Of a stretch of 64,000 bases of DNA, positions 44,389 to 53,177 are shown in pieces; the stretch's first letter is position 1, and the number at the start of each line of letters is the position of its first letter. Both the position numbers and the translations under genes were made by a program. The notes under the pieces were generated by a model, which did no database searches, had not been told where the DNA came from, and saw only the letters and a list, made by a program, of their open reading frames with translations. Source of the stretch: Bradyrhizobium monzae (GTDB lineage Bacteria; Pseudomonadota; Alphaproteobacteria; Rhizobiales; Xanthobacteraceae); NCBI RefSeq assembly GCF_021458635.1, contig NZ_JAIRDQ010000006.1, positions 1,105 to 65,104 on the forward strand. Reading direction: 5' to 3'.

Positions 44389-45213
44389 ATGATTGATCCG
44401 CTTTACGTCGCCTCGGGATTCGGCGTCGGCCTGCTTGTCGGGCTGACCGGCGTAGGAGGCGGCTCGTTGATGACGCCGCTGCTGATCCTGCTGTTCGGCA
44501 TTCACCCGACCACCGCCGTCGGCACCGACCTGCTTTATGCCGCCGCCACCAAGACCGGCGGCAGCGTCGTGCACGGCTGGTCGCGCAGCGTGCACTGGCC
44601 GGCCGTGCTGCGGCTTGCCTGCGGCAGCATTCCGGCGAGCGCGCTGACGCTGCTGGTGCTGTGGAAGCTCGATCTCAGGGGCGACGCCGAACGGAATCTC
44701 GTCAATCTGGTGCTGTGCTTTGCACTGATCCTGACCGCGACGTCGCTGATCTTCCGCAAGTCGATGATTGAGCGCTATCGCCGGCGCATGGAGCAGGTCA
44801 GCGAGCGCACCACGGTGATTGCGACCGTGGTCACCGGCATCGTGCTCGGCGTCCTGGTCTCGATTTCGTCGGTCGGCGCCGGCGCGGTTGGCGTCACCGT
44901 GCTGCTGCTGCTCTATCCGCGCCTGCCGATGGCAACCATCGTCGGCTCCGACATCGCGCACGCGGTGCCGCTGACGCTGGTGGCCGGCATCGGACATTGG
45001 ATGCTCGGTTCGGTCGACTGGGCCCTGATGGGCGTACTGCTGCTGGGATCGCTGCCCGGCATCGTCATCGGCAGCTACAGCGCGACACGCGTGCCGGAGA
45101 CGGTGCTGCGCCTGGCGCTCGCCAGCGTCCTCGTCGTGGTCGCCGCCAAGATCATGTTCACGGAGCTGAACCTGCAATCCGCGATCGTGACGGCGCTGGC
45201 CTGGAGCCATTGA
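44389..45213 (+). CDS. TauE/SafE-family membrane permease
   Basis: 274 residues with ~8 membrane helices in two repeats: GFGVGLLVGLTGVGGGSLMTPLLILLFG at the N-terminus and GVLVSISSVGAGAVGVTVLLLLYPRLP in the second half, the TauE/SafE signature. Family members move sulfite, sulfoacetate or related organic anions. Although the sulfur cluster begins 3 kb away, this gene is separate from it, so a sulfur link is only suggestive. Confidence 0.9.
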   Translation: MIDPLYVASGFGVGLLVGLTGVGGGSLMTPLLILLFGIHPTTAVGTDLLYAAATKTGGSVVHGWSRSVHWPAVLRLACGSIPASALTLLVLWKLDLRGDAERNLVNLVLCFALILTATSLIFRKSMIERYRRRMEQVSERTTVIATVVTGIVLGVLVSISSVGAGAVGVTVLLLLYPRLPMATIVGSDIAHAVPLTLVAGIGHWMLGSVDWALMGVLLLGSLPGIVIGSYSATRVPETVLRLALASVLVVVAAKIMFTELNLQSAIVTALAWSH

Positions 45214-45244
45214 GGCCCGACCGAGGGACGGAATCGTAGGTCTA

Positions 45245-45334
45245 GTAGGGTGGGCAAAGCGGAGCGTGCCCACCACCGTTTTCGATCAGGGAGAGATGAT
45301 GGGCACGGCGCTTTCGCGCCTTTGCCCACCCTAC
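45245..45334. repeat. Intergenic inverted repeat, GTAGGGTGGGCAAAG family
   Basis: Second copy of the element at 31025-31118: ends gtagggtgggcaaag / ctttgcccaccctac, inner arms gtgcccaccac / atgatgggcac. It lies between the TauE gene and the convergent bdhA. Confidence 0.85.
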
Positions 45335-45347
45335 CGCAGCGGAGCCT

Positions 45348-46136
45348 TTACTCCGCGGTCCAGCCACCGTCGATCGAGAGGTTGGTACCGGTGATCTGCG
45401 CGGCATCGTCGCTGCACAGGAACAACGCCAGCGCTGCAACCTGCTCGGACGTCACGAACTCCTTGGTCGGCTGCGCGTCGAGCAGCACGTCGTTGATGAC
45501 CTGCTCGCGGGTGAGGTTGCGGGCCTTCATCGTGTCCGGAATCTGCTTCTCGACCAGCGGCGTCCAGACGTAGCCGGGGCTGATGCAGTTGCAGGTGATC
45601 TTGTTGGTCGCGACTTCCAGCGCAACGGTCTTGGTCAGGCCGGCGATGCCGTGCTTGGCCGACACATAAGCCGACTTGAACGGCGAAGCGACCAGCGAGT
45701 GAGCCGACGCGGTGTTGATGATGCGGCCCCAGCCCTTCTTCTTCATTCCGGGCACCGCAGCGCGAATGGCATGGAAGGCCGAGGACAGGTTGATCGCGAT
45801 GATCTGGTCCCACTTCTCCGGCGGGAATTCCTCGATCGGCGAGACGAACTGGATGCCGGCATTGTTGACGAGGATATCGACCGAGCCGAACGACTTCTCG
45901 CCGAGCGCGATCATCCCGGCGATCTCGGCCGGCTTGGTCATGTCGGCGGGCGAATAGACCGCCTTCACGCCGAAATCGGACTCGATCTTGGCGCGCTCCT
46001 TCTCGATGTCCTCCGGCGACCCGAATCCGTTGATGACGACGTTGGCGCCGGCAGCCGCAAAGGCGCGCGCATAGGCGAGCCCGATGCCGCTGGTCGAACC
46101 GGTCACGACGGCGTTCTTGCCTGACAGAGTACCCAT
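45348..46136 (-). CDS. bdhA: D-3-hydroxybutyrate dehydrogenase
   Basis: Interconverts 3-hydroxybutyrate and acetoacetate with NAD. A 262-residue SDR: VTGSTSGIGLAYARAFAAAGANVVINGFG (NAD-type), NNAGIQFVSPIEEFPPEKWD, TASAHSLVASPFKSAYVSAKHG with catalytic Ser/Tyr/Lys, and the characteristic CNCISPGYVWTPLVEKQI, all diagnostic of BdhA. It starts 1 nt after the patatin gene stop, so the two form an operon. Together they fit use of polyhydroxybutyrate, the storage polymer of rhizobia. Confidence 0.93.
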   Translation of the reverse strand: MGTLSGKNAVVTGSTSGIGLAYARAFAAAGANVVINGFGSPEDIEKERAKIESDFGVKAVYSPADMTKPAEIAGMIALGEKSFGSVDILVNNAGIQFVSPIEEFPPEKWDQIIAINLSSAFHAIRAAVPGMKKKGWGRIINTASAHSLVASPFKSAYVSAKHGIAGLTKTVALEVATNKITCNCISPGYVWTPLVEKQIPDTMKARNLTREQVINDVLLDAQPTKEFVTSEQVAALALFLCSDDAAQITGTNLSIDGGWTAE

Positions 46137-46137
46137 A

Positions 46138-47313
46138 TTATTCGCTCCTTTTTGGCGGGGGCGCAGTGACGTCCCCCGTGAGATCGTAGGTCACCATGGT
46201 CTCGCCGGATTGCGGCTTCTCGAGCCAGTCCTTGTGGCGCATCGACAGATGCACGTCGCGCACGCCGCCTTCCCAATGCTCGACCATCGCGACATGCGAG
46301 AAGTCATAGTCCTTGGACGAGGATTCGTAGTTCTTGCTGCGATAGATCAGATGTACCACCGTGACAGTGCTCTCACGCGAGACCTTCGCAAGGAATTCGA
46401 CGGACGGGTCGTTCTTGAGATAATCGGGCAATTTGGAAATCAGGTCGCGCACCGCCCTGCGGGCGTTGTGGATCTGCTTGTTCTTGTCGGTGTTCATCCG
46501 TGTCCGGCTGGAGAAGCGGATGTCCTTTTCGCGCTCGGTGGCCTCGAGCAGCGAGGTCGGCAGATCACCGCGCGCGCTGAAGAGGTCGACCTGGAAGATC
46601 AGCATGTCGCGATCGACCTCGGCATCGAGCACGAAGTCGAGCGGCGTGTTGGAGGCGATGCCGCCGTCCCAATAATGCTCGCCGTCGATCACGACCGACG
46701 GAAAGCCCGGCGGCAGCGCGCCGGAGGCCATGATGTGCTCGGGGCCGATTTTCTTGCCGAGCTTCTTGAACTCGTAATTGTCGAAATATTTGAAGTTGCC
46801 GGAGGTGACGCCGACCGCGCCGACCGACAGGCGGGTCTTCAGGTCGTTGATGCGGTCGAAATCGACCAGCCGCTCCAGCGTCTTCTTCAGCGGCGCGGTG
46901 TCGTAATAGCTCTCGGCCTGCGGGCTGCCCGGCGGCCAGAGCGGCGCGGGCGGAATGCGCGGCGTGAAGAAGCCGGGCACGCCGAAGGTGGCGATCAATG
47001 CGGCGCTGGTGGAATTGAACAGCTCGCGGCTGTGGTCGCTCTTGCCGATCGGCTTCCACGGCACCGGCTTGGAAACCATCTCCCAGAATTCCTTGAGCCG
47101 GCTGACCCGGGTGTGGCCCTCGTTGCCGGCGATAATGGCGGCGTTGACCGCACCGATCGAGATGCCGGCAACCCATTCGGGCTCGAAGTCGAAATGGCAC
47201 AGCGCTTGATAGGCGCCGGCCTGATAGGAGCCGAGTGCGCCGCCGCCCTGGAGAACCAGGACGCGTTGTGCTTTCGCGGGGACTGTTGCGACTTCCGGGC
47301 TATGATCTGTCAT
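46138..47313 (-). CDS. Patatin-like phospholipase/esterase (DUF3734)
   Basis: 391 residues with the oxyanion loop LQGGGALGSYQAG, the nucleophile elbow GISIG (S52) and the catalytic Asp in YWDGG (D216), forming a Ser-Asp dyad. A DUF3734-type C-terminal half follows, ending with SMRHKDWLEKPQ. It probably hydrolyses an acyl ester, and the position directly before bdhA suggests hydroxybutyrate or lipid supply. I use the ATG of MTDHSPEV; a longer start adds 22 residues of low support. Confidence 0.88.
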   Translation of the reverse strand: MTDHSPEVATVPAKAQRVLVLQGGGALGSYQAGAYQALCHFDFEPEWVAGISIGAVNAAIIAGNEGHTRVSRLKEFWEMVSKPVPWKPIGKSDHSRELFNSTSAALIATFGVPGFFTPRIPPAPLWPPGSPQAESYYDTAPLKKTLERLVDFDRINDLKTRLSVGAVGVTSGNFKYFDNYEFKKLGKKIGPEHIMASGALPPGFPSVVIDGEHYWDGGIASNTPLDFVLDAEVDRDMLIFQVDLFSARGDLPTSLLEATEREKDIRFSSRTRMNTDKNKQIHNARRAVRDLISKLPDYLKNDPSVEFLAKVSRESTVTVVHLIYRSKNYESSSKDYDFSHVAMVEHWEGGVRDVHLSMRHKDWLEKPQSGETMVTYDLTGDVTAPPPKRSE

Positions 47314-47402
47314 TCGGGAGACATTAACAAAAAAACGCAAAACGCGAGCCACCGTGGCGACAGTCTGCCGCGGCGTCAATGTATCCCGGGATCAAGTCTG
47401 GC

Positions 47403-47906
47403 TTATCGGGGATCGGTCGACGCCAGGATCATGGTCCAGAACACCTTGTATTTGGTGCCTGGAGCATAGCTTGCCGCTATGCCTAATTTTGTGACACCGC
47501 CCTTGAGCATGTTGGCGCGGTGCGGAGGCGAGTCGCGCCAGCCGGAAAACGCTTCAGCCAGCGTATGATAGCCGGCCGAGATGTTCTCGACCGCCACGGT
47601 CGCGGGATAGCCGCCGGCGGCAAGGCGCTTGGCGAGCGGCGCGCGGACGTCATGGTCCATCTTGTTGGCTGCGGCCATGGCATTGGACTGGGATTCTGCG
47701 AGCCGCATCAGATCGGGATCGACGATGACGGTGCCGAGGCCGTTGTTCTGGCGGTATTGCGAGATCATGATCGCAGCGGCCGGCGCATCGAGCTTGGCGC
47801 CCGGGACCGACATGTCGGCATACATCGACGGCTGCTGGACCGGCGCTTCGTTGCCGGCGCAGCCGGAGAGAAGCAAAGTGATGAGAATTGCGGCCGCAGC
47901 GCGCAT
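47403..47906 (-). CDS. CAP-domain lipoprotein
   Basis: About 167 residues. The lipobox LLSGC (cleavage before Cys ~17 from the chosen start) is followed by a CAP/SCP domain with AAIMISQYRQNNGL, NKMDHDVRAPL, VAVENISAGY, FSGWRDSPPHRANML and a late GTKYKVFWTMILA. CAP-family proteins in bacteria are often secreted or envelope proteins of unclear function. An ATG 12 codons upstream is possible but lengthens the basic n-region. Confidence 0.85.
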   Translation of the reverse strand: MRAAAAILITLLLSGCAGNEAPVQQPSMYADMSVPGAKLDAPAAAIMISQYRQNNGLGTVIVDPDLMRLAESQSNAMAAANKMDHDVRAPLAKRLAAGGYPATVAVENISAGYHTLAEAFSGWRDSPPHRANMLKGGVTKLGIAASYAPGTKYKVFWTMILASTDPR

Positions 47907-47996
47907 GAATCGAGGCCCCCAGATGAAGGGGCGTTGTTGCATACCAACCGTGGCTGAAAGGTGAATTTTGAGGAAAATTCGACCCGCGAAGCCGGC

Positions 47997-49034
47997 TCAG
48001 GCGCCCGCAAATATGCGGTAGCGGCGAGGCTCGAGGCCAATCGTGTCGCCGGCGCGCAGTTCGCGGTCGCGGGGGGCGTCGATCTCGATGGTCTCGCCGC
48101 CGGACAGCGCGACCTCGGCCCGCTGCACGGGACCGAAATTCCGGACGTGCTGCACGGCGCCCTCGAAGGCGCCCGAGCCGGGCGGGCCGACCAGCATGTC
48201 GTGTCGCCGTACGAACAGTTTTGACGCGCCAGGCGCAAGCCCGTCTGCCGCAAGCCGCAGCGGGCGGTCGCCGAGCCTGATGACGCCACCCTCGACCTGG
48301 ACCGGCAGCTCAATGGATTCGCCGATGAAGCCGTGCACGAAGGCGGTCGCCGGCGTCTCGTAGACGTCGTCGGGCGAGCCGATCTGCTCGATCCTGCCCT
48401 TGTCCATCACGACGACGCGGTTGGCGACTTCGAGCGCCTCTTCCTGGTCGTGGGTGACGAAGATCGAGGTGACGTTGATCTCGTGATGCAGCGAGCGCAG
48501 CCATTTGCGCAGTTCTTTACGCACCTTCGCATCGAGTGCGCCGAAGGGCTCGTCGAGCAACAGGATGCGCGGTTCGATCGCAAGCGCGCGGGCCAGCGCA
48601 ATGCGCTGGCGCTGGCCGCCGGAGAGCTGGCTCGGGTAGCGGTCGGCGAGCCAGTCGAGCTGCACGAGATCGAGCAGCTCCTTGACCCGGGCGCGGATCG
48701 TCGCCTCGTCCTTGCGGACCGCGCGCGGCTGCACACGCAGGCCGAAAGCGACGTTCTCGAACACGCTCATGTGGCGGAACAGCGCGTAGTGCTGGAACAC
48801 GAAGCCGACGTGACGCTCACGCGCGCCTTGCGCCAGCGCATCCTCACCGTTGAAGGCAACCTCGCCCGAGTCTGGCCAGTCGAGCCCGGCGATGATCCGC
48901 AGCAGCGTGGTCTTGCCGGAGCCGGAGGGGCCGAGCAGCGCGAGCAGCTCGCCGTCATTGACCTTGAGGTCGACGCCGTCGAGCGCTGCAAAATTGCCGA
49001 ACCTCTTGACGAGATTTTTGACTTCAATGGTCAT
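47997..49034 (-). CDS. cysA: Sulfate/thiosulfate ABC transporter ATP-binding protein
   Basis: The energy subunit of the sulfate importer. 345 residues: Walker A GPSGSGKTT, Q-loop FVFQHYALFRHMSVFENVAFGL, signature LSGGQRQR, Walker B ILLLDEPFGALD and FVTHDQEEALEVANRVVVMDKG. It ends in a TOBE-type C-terminal domain (~240-345). The FRHM-SVFENVAFGL stretch and R-A-V spacing are typical of CysA. It overlaps cysW by 11 nt at the end of the sbp-cysT-cysW-cysA operon. Confidence 0.94.
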   Translation of the reverse strand: MTIEVKNLVKRFGNFAALDGVDLKVNDGELLALLGPSGSGKTTLLRIIAGLDWPDSGEVAFNGEDALAQGARERHVGFVFQHYALFRHMSVFENVAFGLRVQPRAVRKDEATIRARVKELLDLVQLDWLADRYPSQLSGGQRQRIALARALAIEPRILLLDEPFGALDAKVRKELRKWLRSLHHEINVTSIFVTHDQEEALEVANRVVVMDKGRIEQIGSPDDVYETPATAFVHGFIGESIELPVQVEGGVIRLGDRPLRLAADGLAPGASKLFVRRHDMLVGPPGSGAFEGAVQHVRNFGPVQRAEVALSGGETIEIDAPRDRELRAGDTIGLEPRRYRIFAGA

Positions 49035-49935
49035 TGACGTCGTGTCCTTCGTCGAGATGATGTTCGAGAATTGTCTTGGCGATCAGCGTGATCAGCGCCA
49101 GCATCGCAAGCAGCGAGGCGATCGCGAACGCAGCGACGAACTGGTACTCATTGTACAGAATCTCGACCAAGAGCGGCATGGTGTTGGTCTCGCCGCGGAT
49201 ATGGCCAGAGACGACCGAGACCGCGCCGAACTCACCCATCGCGCGTGCATTACAAAGCAGAACGCCGTAGAGCACGCCCCATTTGATGTTGGGCAGCGTG
49301 ACGCGGAAGAAGGTTTGCAGGCCGGAGGCGCCGAGCGAAATCGCGGCCTCTTCCTCTTGCGTGCCCTGCTCCTGCATCAACGGGATCAGCGCGCGCGCCA
49401 CGAAGGGGAAAGTCACGAAGGTGGTAGCGAGCGCGATGCCGGGCACCGCGAACAGGATCTGGATGTCGTGATCTCTGAGCCAGCCGCCGAAATAGCCCTG
49501 CGCGCCGAACAACAGCACGAAGACGAGGCCCGAGATCACCGGGCTCACCGAGAACGGCAGATCGATCAGCGTGACCAGGAAGGTTTTTCCGCTGAATTCG
49601 AACTTGGCGATCGCCCAGGCGGCGACGAGGCCGAACACGAGGTTGAGGCCGACCGAGATCGCCGCGACCACAAGCGTCAGCTTGATCGCAGCCAATGCCT
49701 CCGGCTCGGCGAGCGCATCGAAATAGGCCAGAATGCCCTTCGAGAAGGCTTGCGCGAACACCAGCACCAGCGGCAGCACGACAAAGACGGAGAGGAACAA
49801 TATCGCCAGCGTGATGATGGCGATGCGCACCGCTTTTGGCTCGGTGCGAAGATTGTTACGCACAGCAGCCGCATGCGCACGCGCCTTCGCCTCGGGCGAG
49901 GAGAGCGAAACGGAATCGGCGATCTGCATCGTCAT
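49024..49935 (-). CDS. cysW: Sulfate ABC transporter permease subunit W
   Basis: One of the two inner-membrane permease subunits for sulfate. 303 residues with ~6 helices; the EAA-type coupling loop reads EEEAAISLGASGLQTFFRVTLPNI, with RAMGEFGAVSVVSGHIRG in the late part as in CysW. It lies 11 nt after cysT and overlaps cysA. Confidence 0.94.
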   Translation of the reverse strand: MTMQIADSVSLSSPEAKARAHAAAVRNNLRTEPKAVRIAIITLAILFLSVFVVLPLVLVFAQAFSKGILAYFDALAEPEALAAIKLTLVVAAISVGLNLVFGLVAAWAIAKFEFSGKTFLVTLIDLPFSVSPVISGLVFVLLFGAQGYFGGWLRDHDIQILFAVPGIALATTFVTFPFVARALIPLMQEQGTQEEEAAISLGASGLQTFFRVTLPNIKWGVLYGVLLCNARAMGEFGAVSVVSGHIRGETNTMPLLVEILYNEYQFVAAFAIASLLAMLALITLIAKTILEHHLDEGHDVNDH

Positions 49936-49946
49936 CGCATCCCGCC

Positions 49947-50783
49947 TCAGTGCACCGGAATCCGGTTCTGCGCCCAGCGCTGCAACCGGTTCACCGCGAA
50001 GATGATGACGAAGGAGACGACCAGCATGATGACCGCGATCGCGGTCGCGTCGGCGTAGCGGAATTCGGACAGACGGATCACGATCAAGAGCGGCGCGATC
50101 TCGGAGACGTTGGGAAGATTGCCGGCGATAAAGATCACCGAGCCGTATTCGCCGACCGCGCGCGCAAAGGCGAGCGCGAGCCCGGTGAGCAGCGCCGGCG
50201 CAAGCGACGGCAGGATCACGCGGACGATGGTCTGCCAGCGGCTTGCGCCGAGGCTGCCGGCTGCCTCCTCGATCTCGACATCGAGATCCTGCAGCACCGG
50301 CTGCACCGTGCGCACCACAAAGGGAATGCCGATGAAGATCATGGCGACGAAGATGCCGAGCGGCGTGAACGCCACCTTGATGCCGAGCGCGGCGAGCGGC
50401 GCCCCCAGCCAGCCCTTCTCGGCGAACAGCGAGGTCAGCGCGACGCCGGCCACTGCCGTCGGCAATGCAAACGGCACATCGACGATTGCGTCGAACAGCC
50501 GCCGGCCCGGGAAGCGGTAGCGCACCAGCGCCCAGACGATGATGCTGCCCATCACGAGGTTGACGCAGGCCGCGGCAAACGCGAGCCCGAAGGAGACGCG
50601 GAGCGCGTTCAGGGTGCGGCGGCTGGACAGGATGTTCCAGAATTGCTCGGGGCTGAGCTCGAGCGATTTCAGGAACAGCCCGGCGAGCGGAATCAGGATG
50701 ATGACGGACAGCCAGGTCAGCGTCAGTCCCATCGTGAGACCGAAGCCCGGCAATGTCCGGCGTCGTGCTGCGATTGCGCTCAC
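49947..50783 (-). CDS. cysT: Sulfate ABC transporter permease subunit T
   Basis: The partner permease of CysW. 278 residues, ~6 helices, EAA loop EEAAGSLGASRWQTIVRVILPSLAPA and FARAVGEYGSVIFIAGN, the CysT pattern. It is preceded by the binding-protein gene (36-nt gap) and followed by cysW. The N-terminus RRRTLPGFGLTMGLT fits this subunit. Confidence 0.94.
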   Translation of the reverse strand: MSAIAARRRTLPGFGLTMGLTLTWLSVIILIPLAGLFLKSLELSPEQFWNILSSRRTLNALRVSFGLAFAAACVNLVMGSIIVWALVRYRFPGRRLFDAIVDVPFALPTAVAGVALTSLFAEKGWLGAPLAALGIKVAFTPLGIFVAMIFIGIPFVVRTVQPVLQDLDVEIEEAAGSLGASRWQTIVRVILPSLAPALLTGLALAFARAVGEYGSVIFIAGNLPNVSEIAPLLIVIRLSEFRYADATAIAVIMLVVSFVIIFAVNRLQRWAQNRIPVH

Positions 50784-50819
50784 CAGGTCCCCTGTAAAAA
50801 CCTCTCCGACGGCGCCCGA

Positions 50820-51809
50820 TCAGTTCTTGTAGATCTGGTCGAAGACGCCACCGTCGGCAAAATGTTCCTTCTGCGCCTTGGTCCAGCCGCCGAACACATC
50901 GTCGATCGTGAACAGCTCGACCTTTGCGAAGGAGTTTTCATACTTTTTGGCGATCTCGGCATCGCGCGGACGGTAGAAGTTGCGCGCGGCAATCTCCTGC
51001 CCCTCCTTGGTGTACCAGTACTGGAGATAGGCATCCGCGACGTTACGCGTGCCTTTTTTGTCGGCAACCCTATCGACGATCGCGACCGGCGGCTCGGCGA
51101 GGATCGACAGCGGCGGTGCCACGATCTCGAATTTCTCCGGACCGAATTCCTTCAGCGCGAGATACGCCTCGTTCTCCCAGGCGAGCAGCACGTCACCCAC
51201 GCCGCGCTCGACGAAGGTCACGGTCGCGCCGCGCGCACCGGTGTCGAGCACCGGCACCTGCTGATAGAGCTTGCCGACGAATTCCTTGGCCTTGTCGGCA
51301 GAGCCGTATTTCTTCTGCGCAAAGCCCCAGGCCGCCAAATAGTTCCAGCGCGCGCCGCCCGACGTCTTCGGGTTCGGCGTGATGACGGCGACGCCTGGCT
51401 TGAGCAGATCGTCCCAGTCCTTGATGCCCTTGGGATTGCCCTTGCGCACCAGGAATACGATCGTCGATGTGTAGGGTGATGAATTCTGCGGCAGCCGCTT
51501 CTGCCAGTCGGCCGCGGTGAGACCCTTGCCGGCGATGGCATCGATGTCATAGGCGAGCGCGAGCGTCACCACATCGGCCTGCAGTCCATCGATCACGCTG
51601 CGCGCCTGCGAGCCGCTGCCGCCATGCGACTGCTTGATCTCGACGCTCTTGCCGGTCTCCCTCTGATAGGCGTTCGCGAACGCCTTGTTGAACTCGACAT
51701 AGAGTTCGCGCGTCGGATCGTATGACACGTTCAAGAGGTTGATATCAGCAGCGAGAGCCGCGCTTGCCCAGAGGATACCTGCAGCGAGCGGAACGATACG
51801 GCGCATCAT
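50820..51809 (-). CDS. sbp: Sulfate-binding periplasmic protein
   Basis: The substrate receptor of the sulfate importer. A signal peptide (MMRRIVPLAAGILWASAALAA) is followed by LLNVSYDPTRELYVEFNKAF, SHGGSGSQARSVIDGL, VVTLALAYDIDAI, NPKGIKDWDDLLKPGVAVITPNPKTSGGARW and YLQYWYTKEGQEIAARNFYRPR, all Sbp/CysP hallmarks. A good GGAG lies 7 nt before this ATG; upstream ATGs (51815, 51821) lack one. It heads the cysTWA operon, 124 nt after cysH. Confidence 0.94.
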   Translation of the reverse strand: MMRRIVPLAAGILWASAALAADINLLNVSYDPTRELYVEFNKAFANAYQRETGKSVEIKQSHGGSGSQARSVIDGLQADVVTLALAYDIDAIAGKGLTAADWQKRLPQNSSPYTSTIVFLVRKGNPKGIKDWDDLLKPGVAVITPNPKTSGGARWNYLAAWGFAQKKYGSADKAKEFVGKLYQQVPVLDTGARGATVTFVERGVGDVLLAWENEAYLALKEFGPEKFEIVAPPLSILAEPPVAIVDRVADKKGTRNVADAYLQYWYTKEGQEIAARNFYRPRDAEIAKKYENSFAKVELFTIDDVFGGWTKAQKEHFADGGVFDQIYKN

Positions 51810-51933
51810 GTCCATCTCCATTCACTTCGGCGACGTCAATGTCGGCGAAGGCATGCAGGCGAAACTCGTGGCGAAACGCTCTCAAGTCAACGGAACCGGA
51901 TTTTCTTGTTCGGTGCCGCGCAGTTCGACTGTG

Positions 51934-52665
51934 CTACGAAGTCTTCATCGTGTGGATGCCGCATTCTGTCTTGGCGCGGCCGCGCCAGCGACCCGCGCGC
52001 TCATCCTCGCCCTCGGTCGTTCTGCTCGTGCAAGGCATACACCCAACCGAGCGAAAACCGGACGCCGCAAGTGGATGACGCGGCAATTTGGCGCGGGTGA
52101 AGATCGCTTCGAGTTCCTCGCGAGAGACGTTGGCGAACGGGTTGAACTTCAATCGCGCGCCATCGTCCTCGACGACGGGAATGTCGGCGCGCGCATTGCC
52201 CTGGAAACGCTTGCGACCGTTGAGCCAAGCCGAGAACGGCCCGAGCGCGCGCGCCAGCGGTTCGACTTTGCGGATACGGCAGCAGGCATCGGGATCGGAA
52301 AACCAGAGGTCCCGGTCGGGATCCTCGCGCGACAGCGTTTCCTCGGCCGGCTTGATCGAGCGAACGTCCTTCAGCCCGAGCATCACGATCAGCTTGTCGC
52401 GATAGGCCAGCGTCTCCTCGAACAGCCAGCCGGTGTCGAGGAAGATCACCGGGATCGCCGGATCGACATCCGCCACCACTTTGAGCAGCGTCGCCGATTC
52501 CGTACCGAAGGACGACAACAGCGCGAGCTTCTCGCGCCCGACCGCCTTCAACGCGGCCGAAACGACCTCCGCGGGAGACGCGTCGCGCAAGGCGCGGTCA
52601 AACTCGTCCGCGGTCGGCAACACCGCCGCGGATGGGGATGCAAATTGAGTAGCCATGGCGTTCAC
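51934..52665 (-). CDS. cysH: Adenylylsulfate (APS) reductase
   Basis: Reduces activated sulfate to sulfite with thioredoxin. 243 residues: FGTESATLLKV P-loop-like region, FLDTGWLFEETLAYRD, the [4Fe-4S] cysteines in DACCRIRKV and GCMPC (CC...CxxC), and the C-terminal catalytic ECGIH. The CC/CxxC cluster indicates the APS-reductase type, although some such enzymes also take PAPS. The start is a GTG whose GTGA overlaps the stop of the DUF934 gene; an ATG 9 nt in is an alternative. Confidence 0.93.
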   Translation of the reverse strand: MNAMATQFASPSAAVLPTADEFDRALRDASPAEVVSAALKAVGREKLALLSSFGTESATLLKVVADVDPAIPVIFLDTGWLFEETLAYRDKLIVMLGLKDVRSIKPAEETLSREDPDRDLWFSDPDACCRIRKVEPLARALGPFSAWLNGRKRFQGNARADIPVVEDDGARLKFNPFANVSREELEAIFTRAKLPRHPLAASGFRSVGCMPCTSRTTEGEDERAGRWRGRAKTECGIHTMKTS

Positions 52666-53177
52666 GTGCCGACACCCTCGGAGTGACGTAGCTGCATGCG
52701 CCGGTGCAGCGCCGTGATCCGGCCGTCGCCGGTCGGCTGGTAGAACACCGAATAGCGCTTCGCGGTCTGCATGAAGGCTTCCGCATCCGCCTGCTTCTTG
52801 ACCTCGAAGGAATCGAAGCCGGCGCGCAGCATGAACACAAACTGGTCGCGCAGGATCTGGCCCGTCGCGCGCAAATCGCCGCGATAATTGTAGCGCTCAC
52901 GCAGCAACCGTGCCTGGCTGTAAGCGCGCCCATCGCGGAAGGTCGGGAACACCAGGGCGACTGTGGCTACCTTGCCGAGATAGGGCACGAGCTCGTCGAT
53001 GTCGCAGTTATTCGGCCAGATCACGCCGACCTTACCGGCGCGCTTGAGCAACGCCCCCGCCTCGCCGACGAAACGCTCGGCCGGCACCAGGATGTCGCCG
53101 CTCTCGGGCAGCGGCGTGTCGACGGCCAGCTTGACGAAACTGTCGTCGGCGATTTTTCCGCCGTTAACGAGTGGCAT
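52662..53177 (-). CDS. DUF934 family protein, sulfite-reduction associated
   Basis: 171 residues with the family core VGVIWPNNCDIDELVPYLGKVATVALVFPTFRDGRAYSQARLLRER and the YRGDLRATGQILRDQFVFMLRAGFD helix, then a SVFYQPTGDGRITALH tail. DUF934 proteins almost always sit next to ferredoxin-type sulfite reductases and cysH and are thought to assist sulfite reduction. The gene overlaps cysI by 14 nt and cysH by 4 nt, implying a tight complex or coupling. Confidence 0.9.
   Translation of the reverse strand: MPLVNGGKIADDSFVKLAVDTPLPESGDILVPAERFVGEAGALLKRAGKVGVIWPNNCDIDELVPYLGKVATVALVFPTFRDGRAYSQARLLRERYNYRGDLRATGQILRDQFVFMLRAGFDSFEVKKQADAEAFMQTAKRYSVFYQPTGDGRITALHRRMQLRHSEGVGT

Noticed and set aside
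44389..45213. Treating the TauE/SafE permease as part of the sulfate operon
   Set aside because: It is over 2.5 kb away, on the opposite strand, with bdhA, patatin and a lipoprotein gene in between; a sulfur role is possible but unsupported.
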